A stretch of 64,000 nucleotides of DNA from JAEUMD01 sp050246945. GTDB lineage: Bacteria; Pseudomonadota; Alphaproteobacteria; Rhizobiales; Hyphomicrobiaceae. The stretch's first letter is position 1. Every line of letters begins with the position of its first letter. The translations under genes were made by a program, and so were the position numbers. Below are positions 18,073-26,450 of the stretch, one piece after another. The notes under the pieces were generated by a model, which saw nothing but the letters and a program-made list of their open reading frames with translations, had not been told where the DNA came from and searched no databases. Location: contig JBFWVC010000004.1 of the NCBI GenBank assembly GCA_050246945.1, positions 215,889-279,888 on the forward strand. The letters run 5' to 3'.

Positions 18073-19070
18073 ACAAGCGTCTGGTCGTCGTGCTCATCGT
18101 GCTTGGTGCGCTCAGCGTGGGCCTGGCGTGGAGCCAGTATGCGCGTCAGGCAGACAATATGATCTGGCAAGGCTGGATTGAGGGGAACTTTCTCTTTGTC
18201 GGCCCCGACGAATCCGGTCGCCTAACCAAGCTGGCGGTGAATGAGGGTGATGCTGTGAAGCAGGGCGATCGCCTCTTCGCAGTTCAGAGCGATCTGGAAG
18301 CGGCCGAAATGCAGCAGGCCGAGGCGGCGTTGAGTGAGGCCAAGGCGAGGCTTGCACGAGCGCAAGCCGCACAGCAACGGCCCGAAGAGATCGCCGTGCT
18401 CGAAGCACAGAGGCAGCGTGCCGAGGCGGCGCTCGAAAAATCCGGTCCGGAACTCACTCGTGCCAAGGATCTCGTCGCCAAGGGGGTCGCGCCGCAGTCG
18501 CGCCTCGATGAGGCTGCCGCGACGTTCGCGAGCGATCAGGCTTCACTGGCGGCGGCTCAGCATCAGATCGAAGTCGCGCGGCTCGAGGCGCGCAGCGAGG
18601 ATATCGCAGCAGCGCGAGCCGTCGTCGAACAGGCGCAATCGCGCGTGGCAGCGGCGGGCGTGAGCCTGAAGCGCCGGACTATTGTTGCGCCGGCGGACGG
18701 GCTCGTGCAGGAAATCTTTTATCGTGATGGCGAGGTCGTGCCAGCCGGCCGGCCGGTGCTGTCGCTTTTGCCACCGGGCAACGTCAAGCTCCGCTTCTTC
18801 GTGCCCGAGACCGTGCTTGCCCGGTTCTCGCCCGGCAAGAGGGTCGAAGCTTCCTGCGACGGGTGCGCCGAACCAATTGCGGCCACGGTCTCATTCGTTT
18901 CGTCGGAAGCAGAATTCACTCCGCCCGTCATATTCAGTCGCGAAGAGCGAAAGAAGCTCGTCTTCCGGGTCGAAGCGCGACCCCTTGACGGCGCACACCT
19001 GCGGGTCGGTCTGCCTGTCACGGTCGGGATTGCTGCCAAGGACATCGGCGATGTCGGATCACGGGAATAG
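18069..19070 (+). CDS. HlyD/YbhG-type periplasmic adaptor
   Basis: A membrane fusion protein of 333 aa linking an inner-membrane ABC exporter to the outer membrane. An N-terminal signal-anchor (residues 5-22) is followed by a biotinyl-lipoyl half domain (GRLTKLAVNEGDAVKQGDRLF), a long alpha-hairpin coiled coil (about 75-200) rich in Ala, Glu and Gln, the second lipoyl half (TIVAPADGLVQEIFYRDGE) and a beta barrel. The ATGA overlap with the TetR gene and the 20-bp overlap with the ATPase gene make this a tight operon resembling E. coli ybhGFSR, which is controlled by the TetR protein CecR. Confidence 0.92.
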   Translation: MNKRLVVVLIVLGALSVGLAWSQYARQADNMIWQGWIEGNFLFVGPDESGRLTKLAVNEGDAVKQGDRLFAVQSDLEAAEMQQAEAALSEAKARLARAQAAQQRPEEIAVLEAQRQRAEAALEKSGPELTRAKDLVAKGVAPQSRLDEAAATFASDQASLAAAQHQIEVARLEARSEDIAAARAVVEQAQSRVAAAGVSLKRRTIVAPADGLVQEIFYRDGEVVPAGRPVLSLLPPGNVKLRFFVPETVLARFSPGKRVEASCDGCAEPIAATVSFVSSEAEFTPPVIFSREERKKLVFRVEARPLDGAHLRVGLPVTVGIAAKDIGDVGSRE

Positions 19071-20007
19071 AGACAACGAAATCGCGATCCGCGTCGAAGG
19101 CTTGACGAAGTCATTCGGCGGCAAGGTCGTCGTGCGCGATCTATCGATGAGCGTCAGGCGGGGCCAGATCTATGGCTTTCTCGGACCCAATGGATCCGGC
19201 AAGACGACGACGATACGGATGTTGTGCGGGCTCTTGACACCCGACAGTGGCGAGGGGACCTGTCTTGGCTACGACATTCGAACAGAAAGCCGCCGCATCA
19301 AGGAGCGCGTCGGCTACATGACGCAGAGATTCAGCCTGTATCAGGACCTCTCCATCAAGGAGAACCTCGAGTTCGTCGCGCGGATATATGGGCTGCCGTC
19401 GCCCGCTCGCGCGGCTGATGAAGCGATCGAGCGCCTTGGCCTGAAAGGGCGCGAAAGGCAACTCGCCGGCGAACTATCGGGTGGCTGGAAGCAGCGTCTC
19501 GCGCTCGGTGCATGCATCCTGCCCGAACCGGACCTGCTGTTGCTCGACGAACCGACTGCGGGTGTCGATCCCAAGGCGCGGCGCGACTTCTGGAACGAGA
19601 TACACGGTTTGGCTGCCGAGGGCCTGACGGTGCTTGTGTCCACACACTACATGGACGAAGCCGAACGATGCCACGAGATCGCGTACCTGGCCTACGGACA
19701 GCTGTTGACGCACGGAACCGTGGAGGAGGTGATTGCCGGTTCCGGGCTGGAGACATGGACTGTGATGGCAAGCGATCCTCACTCGCTGGCAATGGAACTC
19801 GAAAAAGCTCCGGGTATCGACATGGTGGCGCCGTTCGGTAACAGTCTCCATGTCTCCGGCCGCAATCGGCGGGCGCTGGAACAAGCGCTTGATGCCTTCA
19901 AAGGGCGGGCGGGCCTCACGCTGGAGCGCAGCGAGCCATCGCTGGAAGATGTCTTCATTGACCTGATGCAGCGCAGCCGCGACAACTTCGGCCAGGCCCA
20001 ACCATGA
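19051..20007 (+). CDS. ABC exporter ATP-binding protein, YbhF-like
   Basis: A 318-aa single ATP-binding subunit of a drug/ion-type ABC exporter. Walker A is GPNGSGKTTT, the signature is LSGGWKQRLALG (LSGGW in place of LSGGQ, frequent in this subfamily), Walker B is LLLLDEPTAGVD and the H-loop is STHYMDEAERC. The C-terminal domain ends in EDVFIDLM, typical of exporters paired with ABC-2 permeases. The start at ATG 19051 lies inside the HlyD gene; the longer frame to 18682 is spurious overlap. E. coli YbhF has two fused ATP-binding domains, whereas this protein has one and presumably dimerises. Confidence 0.93.
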   Translation: MSDHGNRDNEIAIRVEGLTKSFGGKVVVRDLSMSVRRGQIYGFLGPNGSGKTTTIRMLCGLLTPDSGEGTCLGYDIRTESRRIKERVGYMTQRFSLYQDLSIKENLEFVARIYGLPSPARAADEAIERLGLKGRERQLAGELSGGWKQRLALGACILPEPDLLLLDEPTAGVDPKARRDFWNEIHGLAAEGLTVLVSTHYMDEAERCHEIAYLAYGQLLTHGTVEEVIAGSGLETWTVMASDPHSLAMELEKAPGIDMVAPFGNSLHVSGRNRRALEQALDAFKGRAGLTLERSEPSLEDVFIDLMQRSRDNFGQAQP

Positions 20008-21152
20008 CAAGCTCGTCAAAGCGCATAGGGTCCACGAGCTTTTCCAGGTTCGTCGCCATGTTTGCGAAGGAGTTCATACAGCTCAAAAGAGACCGGGTCA
20101 CATTCGCCACGATGATCGTCGTGCCTCTGATGCAGCTCCTATTGTTCGGATTTGCCATCAATACCAACCCGCGCCATCTACCGACGGCGGTTCTGCTCCA
20201 GGAGCAGAGCGACATTGGCCGCGGCATAGTCGCCGCGCTGCAAAACACCGGCTATTTCAAGGTGACGCATATCGCTCGCACCGCTGCGGAGCTGGATCGC
20301 TGGATCAAGTCGGGCGAGGTTCTGTTCGGAATAGAGATACCCGCAAATTTCTCCAGGAGCGTTCGTCGCGGAGAAAATCCGTCAATGCTGGTGGTCGCCG
20401 ACGCTTCCGATCCCGTTGCCGCCGGAACGGCGCTTGGTGCTCTGGATGGCGTCGTCTCGACTGCGCTCAGGGGACTACACGCGATCCCGGACGAGCGCGG
20501 CGTGGCACCGCCGTTCACGATCATCGCGCAGCGTCGCTACAATCCGGCTGCGGTGACCGCGCTCAACATCGTGCCAGGCCTGCTGGGGACAATCCTCACC
20601 ATGACGATGCTGATCTTCACGTCCTTGTCCGTCACCCGTGAGGTTGAGCGCGGGACGATGGAGAGCTTGCTTTCAATGCCGATCGATCCTTTGCAGATCA
20701 TGCTCGGGAAGATCACACCCTATATCGTTGTGGGCTTCGCTCAGGCCGCGATCATCCTGGTGGCCGGGGTCACTATCTTTTCCGTTCCGATCGAGGGCAG
20801 CCTCGCCCTGCTCGTTGCGGTCACCATTCTGTTCGTTACCGCGACGCTATCGGTCGGATATACATTTTCGACGATCGCCCGCAACCAGCTGCAGGCCATC
20901 CAGATGTCGATGATGTTCTTCTTACCCAACATCCTGCTGTCCGGCTTCATGTTCCCCTTTTCAGGGATGCCAGGCTGGGCCCAGGCAATCGGGCAGATGC
21001 TGCCTCTGACGCATTATCTGCGAACGGTTCGCGGCATCATGCTCAAGGGAGCCGAAACGAGCGATCTGACGACAGAGATCATTTGGCTTGCTGTCCTGAC
21101 GCTGGCAGCGATGGCGATCGCCGTGACGCGCTTCCGGCGCACGCTGGACTAG
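20004..21152 (+). CDS. ABC-2 type exporter permease, YbhS/YbhR-like
   Basis: A 382-aa permease with one N-terminal membrane helix (about residues 30-50), a large periplasmic domain, and five further helices after about residue 190. It contains the ABC-2 motif SVTREVERGTMESLLSMPIDPLQIMLGK. It starts in an ATGA overlap with the ATPase gene. E. coli has two permeases, YbhS and YbhR; here a single one implies a homodimer. The operon ends here, followed by repeats. Substrates of such pumps include cephalosporins and cations, but nothing here specifies one. Confidence 0.92.
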   Translation: MTSSSKRIGSTSFSRFVAMFAKEFIQLKRDRVTFATMIVVPLMQLLLFGFAINTNPRHLPTAVLLQEQSDIGRGIVAALQNTGYFKVTHIARTAAELDRWIKSGEVLFGIEIPANFSRSVRRGENPSMLVVADASDPVAAGTALGALDGVVSTALRGLHAIPDERGVAPPFTIIAQRRYNPAAVTALNIVPGLLGTILTMTMLIFTSLSVTREVERGTMESLLSMPIDPLQIMLGKITPYIVVGFAQAAIILVAGVTIFSVPIEGSLALLVAVTILFVTATLSVGYTFSTIARNQLQAIQMSMMFFLPNILLSGFMFPFSGMPGWAQAIGQMLPLTHYLRTVRGIMLKGAETSDLTTEIIWLAVLTLAAMAIAVTRFRRTLD

Positions 21153-21211
21153 TGGCTCAGGCATGGCGCTGCAATTCGAATGGAGCGCGCTATGCTGTGT
21201 CTTGATCTTTC

Positions 21212-21284
21212 CAGTGATGTCAGAAACGCGAAATTCGTCCGGCACACGCTGAGAATGAAACGAATTTCGCGATCACGACCCAGA
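21212..21284. repeat. Palindromic repeat, type C copy 3
   Basis: The inner arms GCGAAATTCGT and ACGAATTTCGC match copy 2 at 817-891, and the right flank CGCGATCACGACC is also shared. The outer CTAG ends have decayed. It lies between the exporter operon and the convergent esterase gene. Confidence 0.65.
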
Positions 21285-21319
21285 GCCATTCGGGCTCAGG
21301 TCTTGCAACACGGACGCTG

Positions 21320-21439
21320 GGTTTCCTATCGGGCACCTGCGCGCCAGTCCGGAACCCTAGATTTCTCAGTTTGCGTTCTGGACCGACTGACGTTTGACGA
21401 CCTGCGCCCCTGCAACAAAGGTCAGATCGAGAACACTAG
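21320..21439. repeat. Dispersed palindromic repeat, type D copy 1
   Basis: About 120 bp, matching 44888-45006 over TTTCCTATCGGGC, GTCCGGAACCC, CAGTTTGCGTTCTGGA and the end AGAACACTAG. The right half is an inverted repeat (GTTCTGGACCGACTGACGTTTG against CAAAGGTCAGATCGAGAAC, imperfect). Its terminal CTAG supplies the TAG stop codon of the esterase on the minus strand (21436-21438). Confidence 0.75.
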
Positions 21440-22422
21440 TTTCTTGCGGCAATCGTCGGCGCCGCCACCTTCAATTTCTGGATTCCATCCTGCGGCGGAG
21501 ACGCGAACCGGAACAGATATGTCATCGAATCCTGCAGTGCCTTCTTCCACATTGCCCAGTTGTGTCCTCCGTCAACAATGCGGAGTTCTGTGATATCGGG
21601 CTGATGCTCAAACAGCGACTTGAACAGCAGGGCCGCCTCGTAGGCGATTCCCAGCCGGTCGCCATCTCCCGATACAAGGTAGAATGGCACTCGGATGCCC
21701 TGGGCAAAGTAGCGGTCCTGCAGCCTCGGATAATTTGCTGCCGTCCACGCCGCCTGACTGAAACGTCCGTCGACTCCGCGAAATGCAGGTTGCGTTCGCG
21801 CAGCTGAGCCGCTGGGCGGTGTCGTTGCATAAATGGCAGGGCTGATTGCAGCGACGGCTGCCAGGCGGTCGGGATAGTTGAGAGCAAACCGGACTGCGCC
21901 ATAGCCTCCGGCCGACAGTCCGGCTACAACAAGGCCACTGCGGGACTCGATCGTGCGGTAGCGTCGCGCGATAGCGGGAAGGAGGTCCTTCCAGAGTGCT
22001 GATTCCGCCTTGTCCCTGTTACCGTCGATCCACCAGCATCCACGGCACCCCGGCATAACGATGAGTGTCGGCGGAATGACACCACTCGAGATCAAATGAT
22101 CGGCAATTTCGCCGATTTTTCCGTGTTCGATCCATGCGGTTTCGTCGTCTCCTGCGCCGTGCAGCAGCAACAGTACAGGATAATGCCGCGTGCCTGACTT
22201 GTATGAATCGGGAACGTAAACAAGGAACTGCATGTCGCGCGCGAGCGCGGCTGACGCAATCGTTTCGCGTCGGATTTCGCCGGCGTTTGCGGAACTGACG
22301 GATGCAAGCAGGAACGCGACCCACGCAATACTTAACCAGCGCACGACCTGCTCCCTTATGGCCCGCCGAGACAACTTTCTGTTTATAATATAAAAATGCA
22401 TTGAAGGCCACAATGGCCTCAA
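21436..22422 (-). CDS. Secreted alpha/beta-hydrolase esterase (esterase D/feruloyl-esterase-like)
   Basis: A 328-aa putative exported serine esterase. An N-terminal signal peptide (about residues 24-48, WLSIAWVAFLLASVSSANA) precedes an esterase-family alpha/beta-hydrolase fold. The oxyanion-region motif LLLLHGAGDDETAW, the nucleophile elbow GLSAGGYGAV, the acid SGDGDRLG and the catalytic His in DGGHNW are all present. The family includes feruloyl, mycolyl and S-formylglutathione esterases; with an export signal the formylglutathione role is unlikely. The start may be ATG 22422 or a later Met nearer the signal peptide. Its stop codon lies in the CTAG end of a type D repeat. Confidence 0.85.
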   Translation of the reverse strand: MRPLWPSMHFYIINRKLSRRAIREQVVRWLSIAWVAFLLASVSSANAGEIRRETIASAALARDMQFLVYVPDSYKSGTRHYPVLLLLHGAGDDETAWIEHGKIGEIADHLISSGVIPPTLIVMPGCRGCWWIDGNRDKAESALWKDLLPAIARRYRTIESRSGLVVAGLSAGGYGAVRFALNYPDRLAAVAAISPAIYATTPPSGSAARTQPAFRGVDGRFSQAAWTAANYPRLQDRYFAQGIRVPFYLVSGDGDRLGIAYEAALLFKSLFEHQPDITELRIVDGGHNWAMWKKALQDSMTYLFRFASPPQDGIQKLKVAAPTIAARN

Positions 22423-22665
22423 CCTCCAGCCGGGGCTGGTCCTCGAACTGACTCAAGCCCGACAGTTGCGCAGCCGATGGTCATGCGGGACGAGTTCATG
22501 TCGCGCCACGCTGGCAACGTGCCGGATTTGAGGCCATCCATCCGTGAGCAGCATTTTTGCGAGTTCCTTCTGCTATTTGCGCACCAACTTTCGCAAATCT
22601 GAAACTTGTCGCTGCTGACGCCCAGCGTTAAGGATTTGTATGCGCGATTGATGGACGCGCACGGA

Positions 22666-22866
22666 TCAATGCTGAGTACCCTCGTCGCGCTTGCAGTTCA
22701 GTACTTTTACTGCTTCGTGAATCTCCTTCCAGAGAGCTTGAGTGCTATGCTGCCTGCGCGCTCCCAACTCTGCTATCCGCAATTCGACCTGAGCCAATGC
22801 GTCGTCTCCGTAGCGATTGATCATGTTCCGGGCAGCCCGAAACACCATTTCTGTATGTGTGTGCAT
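22666..22866 (-). CDS. Small hypothetical protein, possibly a compact helical protein
   Basis: A 66-aa reading frame that looks protein-like: mostly charged and helical, with MINRYGDDALAQVELRIAELGARRQ followed by ALWKEIHEAVKVL. Short proteins of this pattern (residues RYGDDA, then a helix and W-x-x-I) are frequent in alphaproteobacteria with no assigned function. No clear Shine-Dalgarno sequence is visible. A longer opposite-strand frame (22606-23040) covers the same DNA but has no protein-like composition. Confidence 0.5.
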   Translation of the reverse strand: MHTHTEMVFRAARNMINRYGDDALAQVELRIAELGARRQHSTQALWKEIHEAVKVLNCKRDEGTQH

Positions 22867-23036
22867 TCGGATTTCAGCCGCTGGCCTGATGATGCATCTG
22901 TGAGTGGGTCAGCGAACCGGTCCGGGCGCCTTAACTTGCGTCAAGTCTGCAGGGGCGACGGTGTAAATCGGGGGTTGACGCACCAGCCTCTACAAAGTGA
23001 AACTCTTGGAAAATTTGTGCCGTGCTGCGAAGCACC

Positions 23037-23750
23037 ATGATAAAAAAACAAATTCATAAGTGCGTTGATTGCTCATCGCGTCTAACAGCGGAATGGCAGG
23101 TTCTGACAGAGCCTGAGCTGGCGATCGTGGATGCCGCCAAGCGAACGCGTGCGCTTGAGCCGGGTGCAATCCTGTTCCGTCAAGGCGACGATGCCGATGG
23201 CGTATACTGCATGCAGTCGGGGCTCATCGGCCTGCGCCGGGTCATGCAGACAGGCGAGTCGGTGCTCCTCAGGCTGTGCACGAATGGCGTGACGGTCGGT
23301 TATCGAGCCCTGTTGAGCAAGACACCTCATCGCAACTCGGCGGAAGTGCTGAGCCCGAGCGTCGTGTGCTTTATCGAACGCACCCATGTCAGAAGGCTGC
23401 TTGAGGCGAACCCGAAACTGGGAGAGCGCTTCCTGCAGCATTGTTTCGGGGACCTGGACGAGACCGAGGGCGATCACGCCAAGAGCATGACACTAAGCCT
23501 CAAAGCCAGGTTTCTTCATCTGCTGTTGATCTTTTACGAGCGCCAGGGGTATCGGGACGAGACAGACAATCTGTTCGTCGATCTTCCGATACAGCGCGTC
23601 GAACTGGCATCCTTGATCGGTGCGCGGCCGGAATCGATTTCCAGATTGGTCCACAGTCTGGAGATCGATGGCCTACTTCACTTCGACAAGCGGCGTGTCC
23701 GCATCCGAGATATGGATGCCGTTTTGCGCGCGGCAGGCGTGGGGTTCTAA
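23037..23750 (+). CDS. Crp/Fnr family transcriptional regulator
   Basis: A 237-aa regulator with an N-terminal cyclic-nucleotide-binding-like beta barrel (PGAILFRQGDDADGVYCMQSGLIGLRR), a dimerisation helix and a C-terminal HTH_Crp domain (RVELASLIGARPESISRLVHSLEIDGLL). It has a KCVDC pair near the N-terminus and further cysteines later, but not the full FNR cluster pattern, so oxygen sensing by an Fe-S cluster is uncertain. The start at ATG 23037 has no strong ribosome binding site; GTG 23022 is in frame. It lies about 360 bp upstream of the aldehyde dehydrogenase, which may be one of its targets. Confidence 0.88.
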   Translation: MIKKQIHKCVDCSSRLTAEWQVLTEPELAIVDAAKRTRALEPGAILFRQGDDADGVYCMQSGLIGLRRVMQTGESVLLRLCTNGVTVGYRALLSKTPHRNSAEVLSPSVVCFIERTHVRRLLEANPKLGERFLQHCFGDLDETEGDHAKSMTLSLKARFLHLLLIFYERQGYRDETDNLFVDLPIQRVELASLIGARPESISRLVHSLEIDGLLHFDKRRVRIRDMDAVLRAAGVGF

Positions 23751-24031
23751 GCACCGCGCCGTTTAGGCCCCGCTGCCTGCAGACCAGATTTGCGAGCCCG
23801 TTTGCGATCCTGAACGCAACCTGACGACCTGCTTCCTAGGAGGAGCGGGCCGGGGTGGCGCATGACCGCCCATGTGTCGCGCCGGCCGTCGGGATCGGCA
23901 GCGCATCTCGCCGTCCGCCGCAATCCTATCGCTTCCCGTCGAGCGGGTTGTGATCGCGCTCTCGCTGTCACTATCACCCTGACCCTCTGCTTCCCTCCCC
24001 CTCCCTTGCACCTATTGGCAATGGCGTCTTT

Positions 24032-24080
24032 GCTATATCCAAATAAATATAGCTTGTGCTATGTCCATTAAAATATAGCT
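24032..24080. promoter_or_regulatory. Two tandem near-palindromes upstream of the aldehyde dehydrogenase
   Basis: Two 23-bp units, 24032-24054 and 24058-24080, share the form GCTATrTCC-N5-AATATAGCT (with variable centre). Each unit is itself an inverted repeat (GCTATAT with ATATAGC), and the unit starts are 26 bp apart, about 2.5 DNA turns. They end 33 bp before ATG 24114, overlapping where a promoter would be. This is the layout of a double operator for a dimeric regulator; which regulator is unknown. Confidence 0.6.
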
Positions 24081-24113
24081 GAGGAATACGCTTCCAACTC
24101 CCTGGAGGAGAAA

Positions 24114-25634
24114 ATGATCGAGAAGACGCTGGCCGAACTCGGCAACCAGATCCGCATTCGCCCTCGCTATGACAATTTCATTGGTGGGCGGTGGGTTGCG
24201 CCCGTCAAAGGGCAATACTTCACCAACCTTACCCCGGTCACCGGAAAGCCCATCTGCGAGGTGGCGCGCTCCACCGCAGAGGATATCGAGCTGGCGCTCG
24301 ACGCGGCATATAAGGCCAAGGACAAGTGGGCTCGGACGTCTCCAGCCGAGCGCGCTGGCATGCTGCTCAAGATTGCCGAAAAGCTCGAACAGAACTTGAA
24401 GCTCATCGCTACGGTTGAAACCCTCGACAATGGCAAGCCGATCCGCGAGACGATGGCTGCCGACATCCCGCTGGCGATCGACCACTTCCGCTACTTCGCC
24501 GGCTGCATCCGCGCCCAGGAGGGTGCGATTTCCGAGATTGATCACGACACCATCGCCTATCACTTCCATGAGCCGCTGGGCGTCGTCGGTCAGATCATTC
24601 CGTGGAACTTCCCGATCCTGATGGCTGCGTGGAAGCTTGCGCCGGCTATCGCCGCAGGCAACTGTGTCGTCCTGAAACCCGCAGAGCAGACCCCGATGGG
24701 AATCATGGTGGTGATGGACATCATCGGCGATATCCTGCCAGCGGGCGTACTCAATGTCGTGAACGGCTTCGGAGTGGAGGCAGGCAAGCCGCTCGCCACC
24801 AACAAGCGCATTTCCAAGGTGGCTTTCACGGGCGAGACGACGACCGGCCGGCTCATCATGCAGTACGCGTCGGAGAACATCATTCCGGTCACGCTGGAGC
24901 TGGGCGGCAAGTCGCCGAATATCTTCTTCGCCGACGTTGCGCTGGCGGATGACGAGTTCTTCGACAAGGCGCTCGAGGGTCTTGCCATGTTCGCACTGAA
25001 CCAGGGTGAGGTCTGCACGTGTCCGTCGCGCGCGCTCGTGCACGAATCGATCTACGACCGTTTCCTGGATCGTGCGATCGCGCGGGTCGAAAAGATCCGT
25101 CAGGGTCATCCGCTAGATCCCTCGACCATGATCGGTGCGCAGGCATCGAACGATCAGCTGGAGAAGATCCTCTCCTATATCGACATCGGCAAGCAGGAAG
25201 GTGCCAACGTGCTCACTGGCGGTACTCGAAGCGTGCTCGATGGCGAGGCCGCCGAAGGCTACTACGTCAAGCCGACGATCCTCGAAGGCCACAACAAGAT
25301 GCGCGTGTTCCAGGAGGAAATCTTCGGGCCGGTGCTCGCCGTGACGAAGTTCAAGGACGACGACGAGGCGCTGGCGATAGCCAACGACACGCTCTTCGGT
25401 CTCGGCGCCGGCGTTTGGACGCGCAACGGCACGCGCGCGTATCGCTTCGGCCGCGCCATTCAGGCAGGGCGTGTCTGGACCAACTGCTATCACCTCTACC
25501 CGGCGCACGCCGCATTCGGGGGATACAAGCAGTCCGGCATCGGCCGTGAGACGCACAAGATGATGCTCGATCACTATCAGCAGACCAAGAACATGCTGGT
25601 CAGCTACAGCCCCAAGGCGCTCGGATTCTTCTGA
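24114..25634 (+). CDS. exaC: NAD-dependent acetaldehyde/aldehyde dehydrogenase, ExaC type
   Basis: A 506-aa aldehyde dehydrogenase oxidising short aliphatic aldehydes such as acetaldehyde to acids with NAD. The cofactor site is in IIPWNFPIL and the FTGETTTGRL turn, the general base Glu is in TLELGGKSP, and the catalytic Cys is C301 in NQGEVCTCPSR (an adjacent C303 is typical of ExaC). The ribosome binding site GGAGGAG lies before ATG 24114. It is followed by a DUF779 gene, the standard partner of this subtype. In methylotrophs and ethanol users this enzyme serves PQQ-alcohol oxidation products. Confidence 0.95.
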   Translation: MIEKTLAELGNQIRIRPRYDNFIGGRWVAPVKGQYFTNLTPVTGKPICEVARSTAEDIELALDAAYKAKDKWARTSPAERAGMLLKIAEKLEQNLKLIATVETLDNGKPIRETMAADIPLAIDHFRYFAGCIRAQEGAISEIDHDTIAYHFHEPLGVVGQIIPWNFPILMAAWKLAPAIAAGNCVVLKPAEQTPMGIMVVMDIIGDILPAGVLNVVNGFGVEAGKPLATNKRISKVAFTGETTTGRLIMQYASENIIPVTLELGGKSPNIFFADVALADDEFFDKALEGLAMFALNQGEVCTCPSRALVHESIYDRFLDRAIARVEKIRQGHPLDPSTMIGAQASNDQLEKILSYIDIGKQEGANVLTGGTRSVLDGEAAEGYYVKPTILEGHNKMRVFQEEIFGPVLAVTKFKDDDEALAIANDTLFGLGAGVWTRNGTRAYRFGRAIQAGRVWTNCYHLYPAHAAFGGYKQSGIGRETHKMMLDHYQQTKNMLVSYSPKALGFF

Positions 25635-25779
25635 GCCCGGCCTGCGGTCTGAAGACCGGCTTCGTGAGTTCGGCGCGTGGATCAATGTTCGCGCGCCGAG
25701 TCGTCCCAGAGGCTTCACAAGTATGAGGCAGACCGATCGCGCACCGATTGCCGGTGTGGCAGCAAAGGGAGAATTGCAG

Positions 25780-26145
25780 ATGGTCGAACGGGTATCGGCA
25801 ACACCGGAGGCGCTTGCACTCATTGCGGTGCTGGCAAACCGCAACGGCCCGCTCCTGTTCCATCAATCGGGCGGCTGCTGCGACGGCTCGGCTCCGATGT
25901 GCTATCCGGCGGGCGAGTTCCACATAGGCGGCCAGGATGTGAAGCTAGGCGAGATCGGCGATGCACCTTTCTACATGAGCGCTTCGCAATTCGAATACTG
26001 GCGGCACACGCAACTCATCATCGACGTCGTCAAGGGGCGCGGATCGGGCTTCTCGCTTGAGGCGCCCGAAGGGGTGCGGTTTCTCACACGATCGCGCGTT
26101 TTCAGCCAGGACGAAATTGCGGAACTGGACGCCGAAGAGGCCTGA
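25780..26145 (+). CDS. DUF779 family protein
   Basis: A 121-aa protein of the DUF779 family, which commonly follows ExaC-type aldehyde dehydrogenases. Diagnostic residues are LLFHQSGGCCDGSAPMCYPAGEF, with a Cys pair and a third Cys that could bind a metal or modify the enzyme, and FYMSASQFEYWRHTQ. Its biochemical role is unproven. The start at ATG 25780 is supported by AAGGGAGA seven bases upstream; the frame from 25723 adds residues without homology. It is probably co-transcribed with the dehydrogenase, 145 bp downstream of its stop. Confidence 0.88.
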   Translation: MVERVSATPEALALIAVLANRNGPLLFHQSGGCCDGSAPMCYPAGEFHIGGQDVKLGEIGDAPFYMSASQFEYWRHTQLIIDVVKGRGSGFSLEAPEGVRFLTRSRVFSQDEIAELDAEEA

Positions 26146-26450
26146 GCGCAATCGGAGCCACCCAATCGATTTCGCTCGCGTCGCACGTCATCCGACTTTT
26201 CGGCATTCGCTTTCGTGTCAGCTCTTGCCTACACCGCCCCGCATCGACCGATCCGCAATTTTCCTGATCTGCTGCTGGGGCAACGACTGCGCCAAAGCGG
26301 CACTCCATCGGTCGTGAAAGCTGCCAGGGCAGGGAGGATCAGACGAGTGCCGACCAATGACGCTCGCGATGTGCGGGGTGGAGGAGCGGCATTGCGACAG
26401 CCCCAAGGCTCGACTCCGTTGATGAGCACCATCATGAGAAAGGGAAAAGC

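Noticed and set aside
22606..23040. 144-codon plus-strand frame before the Crp/Fnr gene
   Set aside because: There is no domain, Cys/Ser-rich translation and no ribosome binding site; the opposite-strand 66-aa frame looks more protein-like.
24033..25109. 358-codon minus-strand open frame
   Set aside because: It is antisense to the aldehyde dehydrogenase and covers its promoter; the composition is non-protein-like.
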